Below, in pieces: positions 5,167 through 5,201 of a stretch of 5,201 bases of DNA. Each line of letters begins with the position of its first letter. The first letter of the stretch is position 1. Location: assembly GCA_036796215.1 (NCBI GenBank), contig DAIRDJ010000243.1:1-5201 (forward strand), written 5' to 3'. The stretch is from SLRI01 sp036796215 (GTDB lineage Bacteria; Pseudomonadota; Alphaproteobacteria; Geminicoccales; Geminicoccaceae). The notes under the pieces are model-generated. The model was not told the DNA's origin. It was given only the letters and a program-made list of their open reading frames with translations, and searched no databases. Made by a program: the position numbers and the translations under genes.

Positions 5167-5200
5167 TCTGATTGGGGTCGTTGGTGTCAAGCTGCTCCGC
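5156..5200 (-). CDS. Possible 3' end of a convergent gene (partial)
   Basis: On the minus strand, one frame entering from the right edge reads AEQLDTNDPNQRGL and then stops at TGA (5158-5156). It would overlap the outer arm of the hairpin at 5131-5166, as gene ends near terminators often do. The tail is too short to assign, and one AGA codon is unusual for this GC-rich sequence. Other frames are also open here, so this is tentative. Confidence 0.2.
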   Translation of the reverse strand, partial: AEQLDTNDPNQRGL

Positions 5201-5201
5201 T

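Noticed and set aside
5166..5201. CTTGAC-like -35 box on the minus strand near the right edge.
   Set aside because: No matching -10 element lies at a suitable distance, and it may be within the end of a convergent gene.

Overview
The window is GC-rich, with coding frames biased to G/C at third positions. It holds a compact set of mostly exported proteins, and the gene families and style suggest an alphaproteobacterium. No rRNA gene is present, so this placement is an inference. I see no tRNA, CRISPR array, transposase or integrase.

Left part (1-2147, + strand). First comes the 3' end of a small Cys-containing protein gene (to 53). A strong GC hairpin follows (72-101), then a 120-aa secreted protein with two cysteines (136-498) and a short intrinsic terminator (550-571). 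Next is a 518-aa lipoprotein (591-2147), the centrepiece. Its N-terminal half is a CsgG/HfaB-type outer-membrane secretion channel domain, followed by a peptidoglycan-binding_1 domain and a DUF4384 domain. The order of small secreted proteins then a CsgG-like channel resembles a curli (type VIII secretion) or holdfast-anchor (hfaAB) locus, but the small proteins are not recognisable curlins.

Middle part (2148-3124). A gene on the minus strand (2269-3063) encodes a secreted DUF2807/GIN-domain protein with glycine-rich beta repeats. It is convergent with the CsgG-like gene, with a hairpin between them (2241-2261). It is divergent from the next operon across a 61-bp gap.

Right part (3125-5109, + strand) is a tight run of four genes: a 100-aa secreted two-Cys protein, a 212-aa OmpA-family peptidoglycan-binding protein, a 224-aa cytoplasmic helical protein whose start overlaps the OmpA stop, and a 112-aa exported helical protein overlapping the 224-aa gene by 14 nt. 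A hairpin (5131-5166) follows. A convergent gene may end at the right edge.

Working model (inference): small Cys proteins are exported by Sec, then secreted across or held at the outer membrane by the CsgG-like pore. The pore is pinned to the cell wall by its own peptidoglycan-binding domain and by the OmpA-like partner. The DUF2807 protein and the two small periplasmic proteins would be surface or accessory factors, and the cytoplasmic protein a possible regulator. I recognise no described system with exactly this layout.
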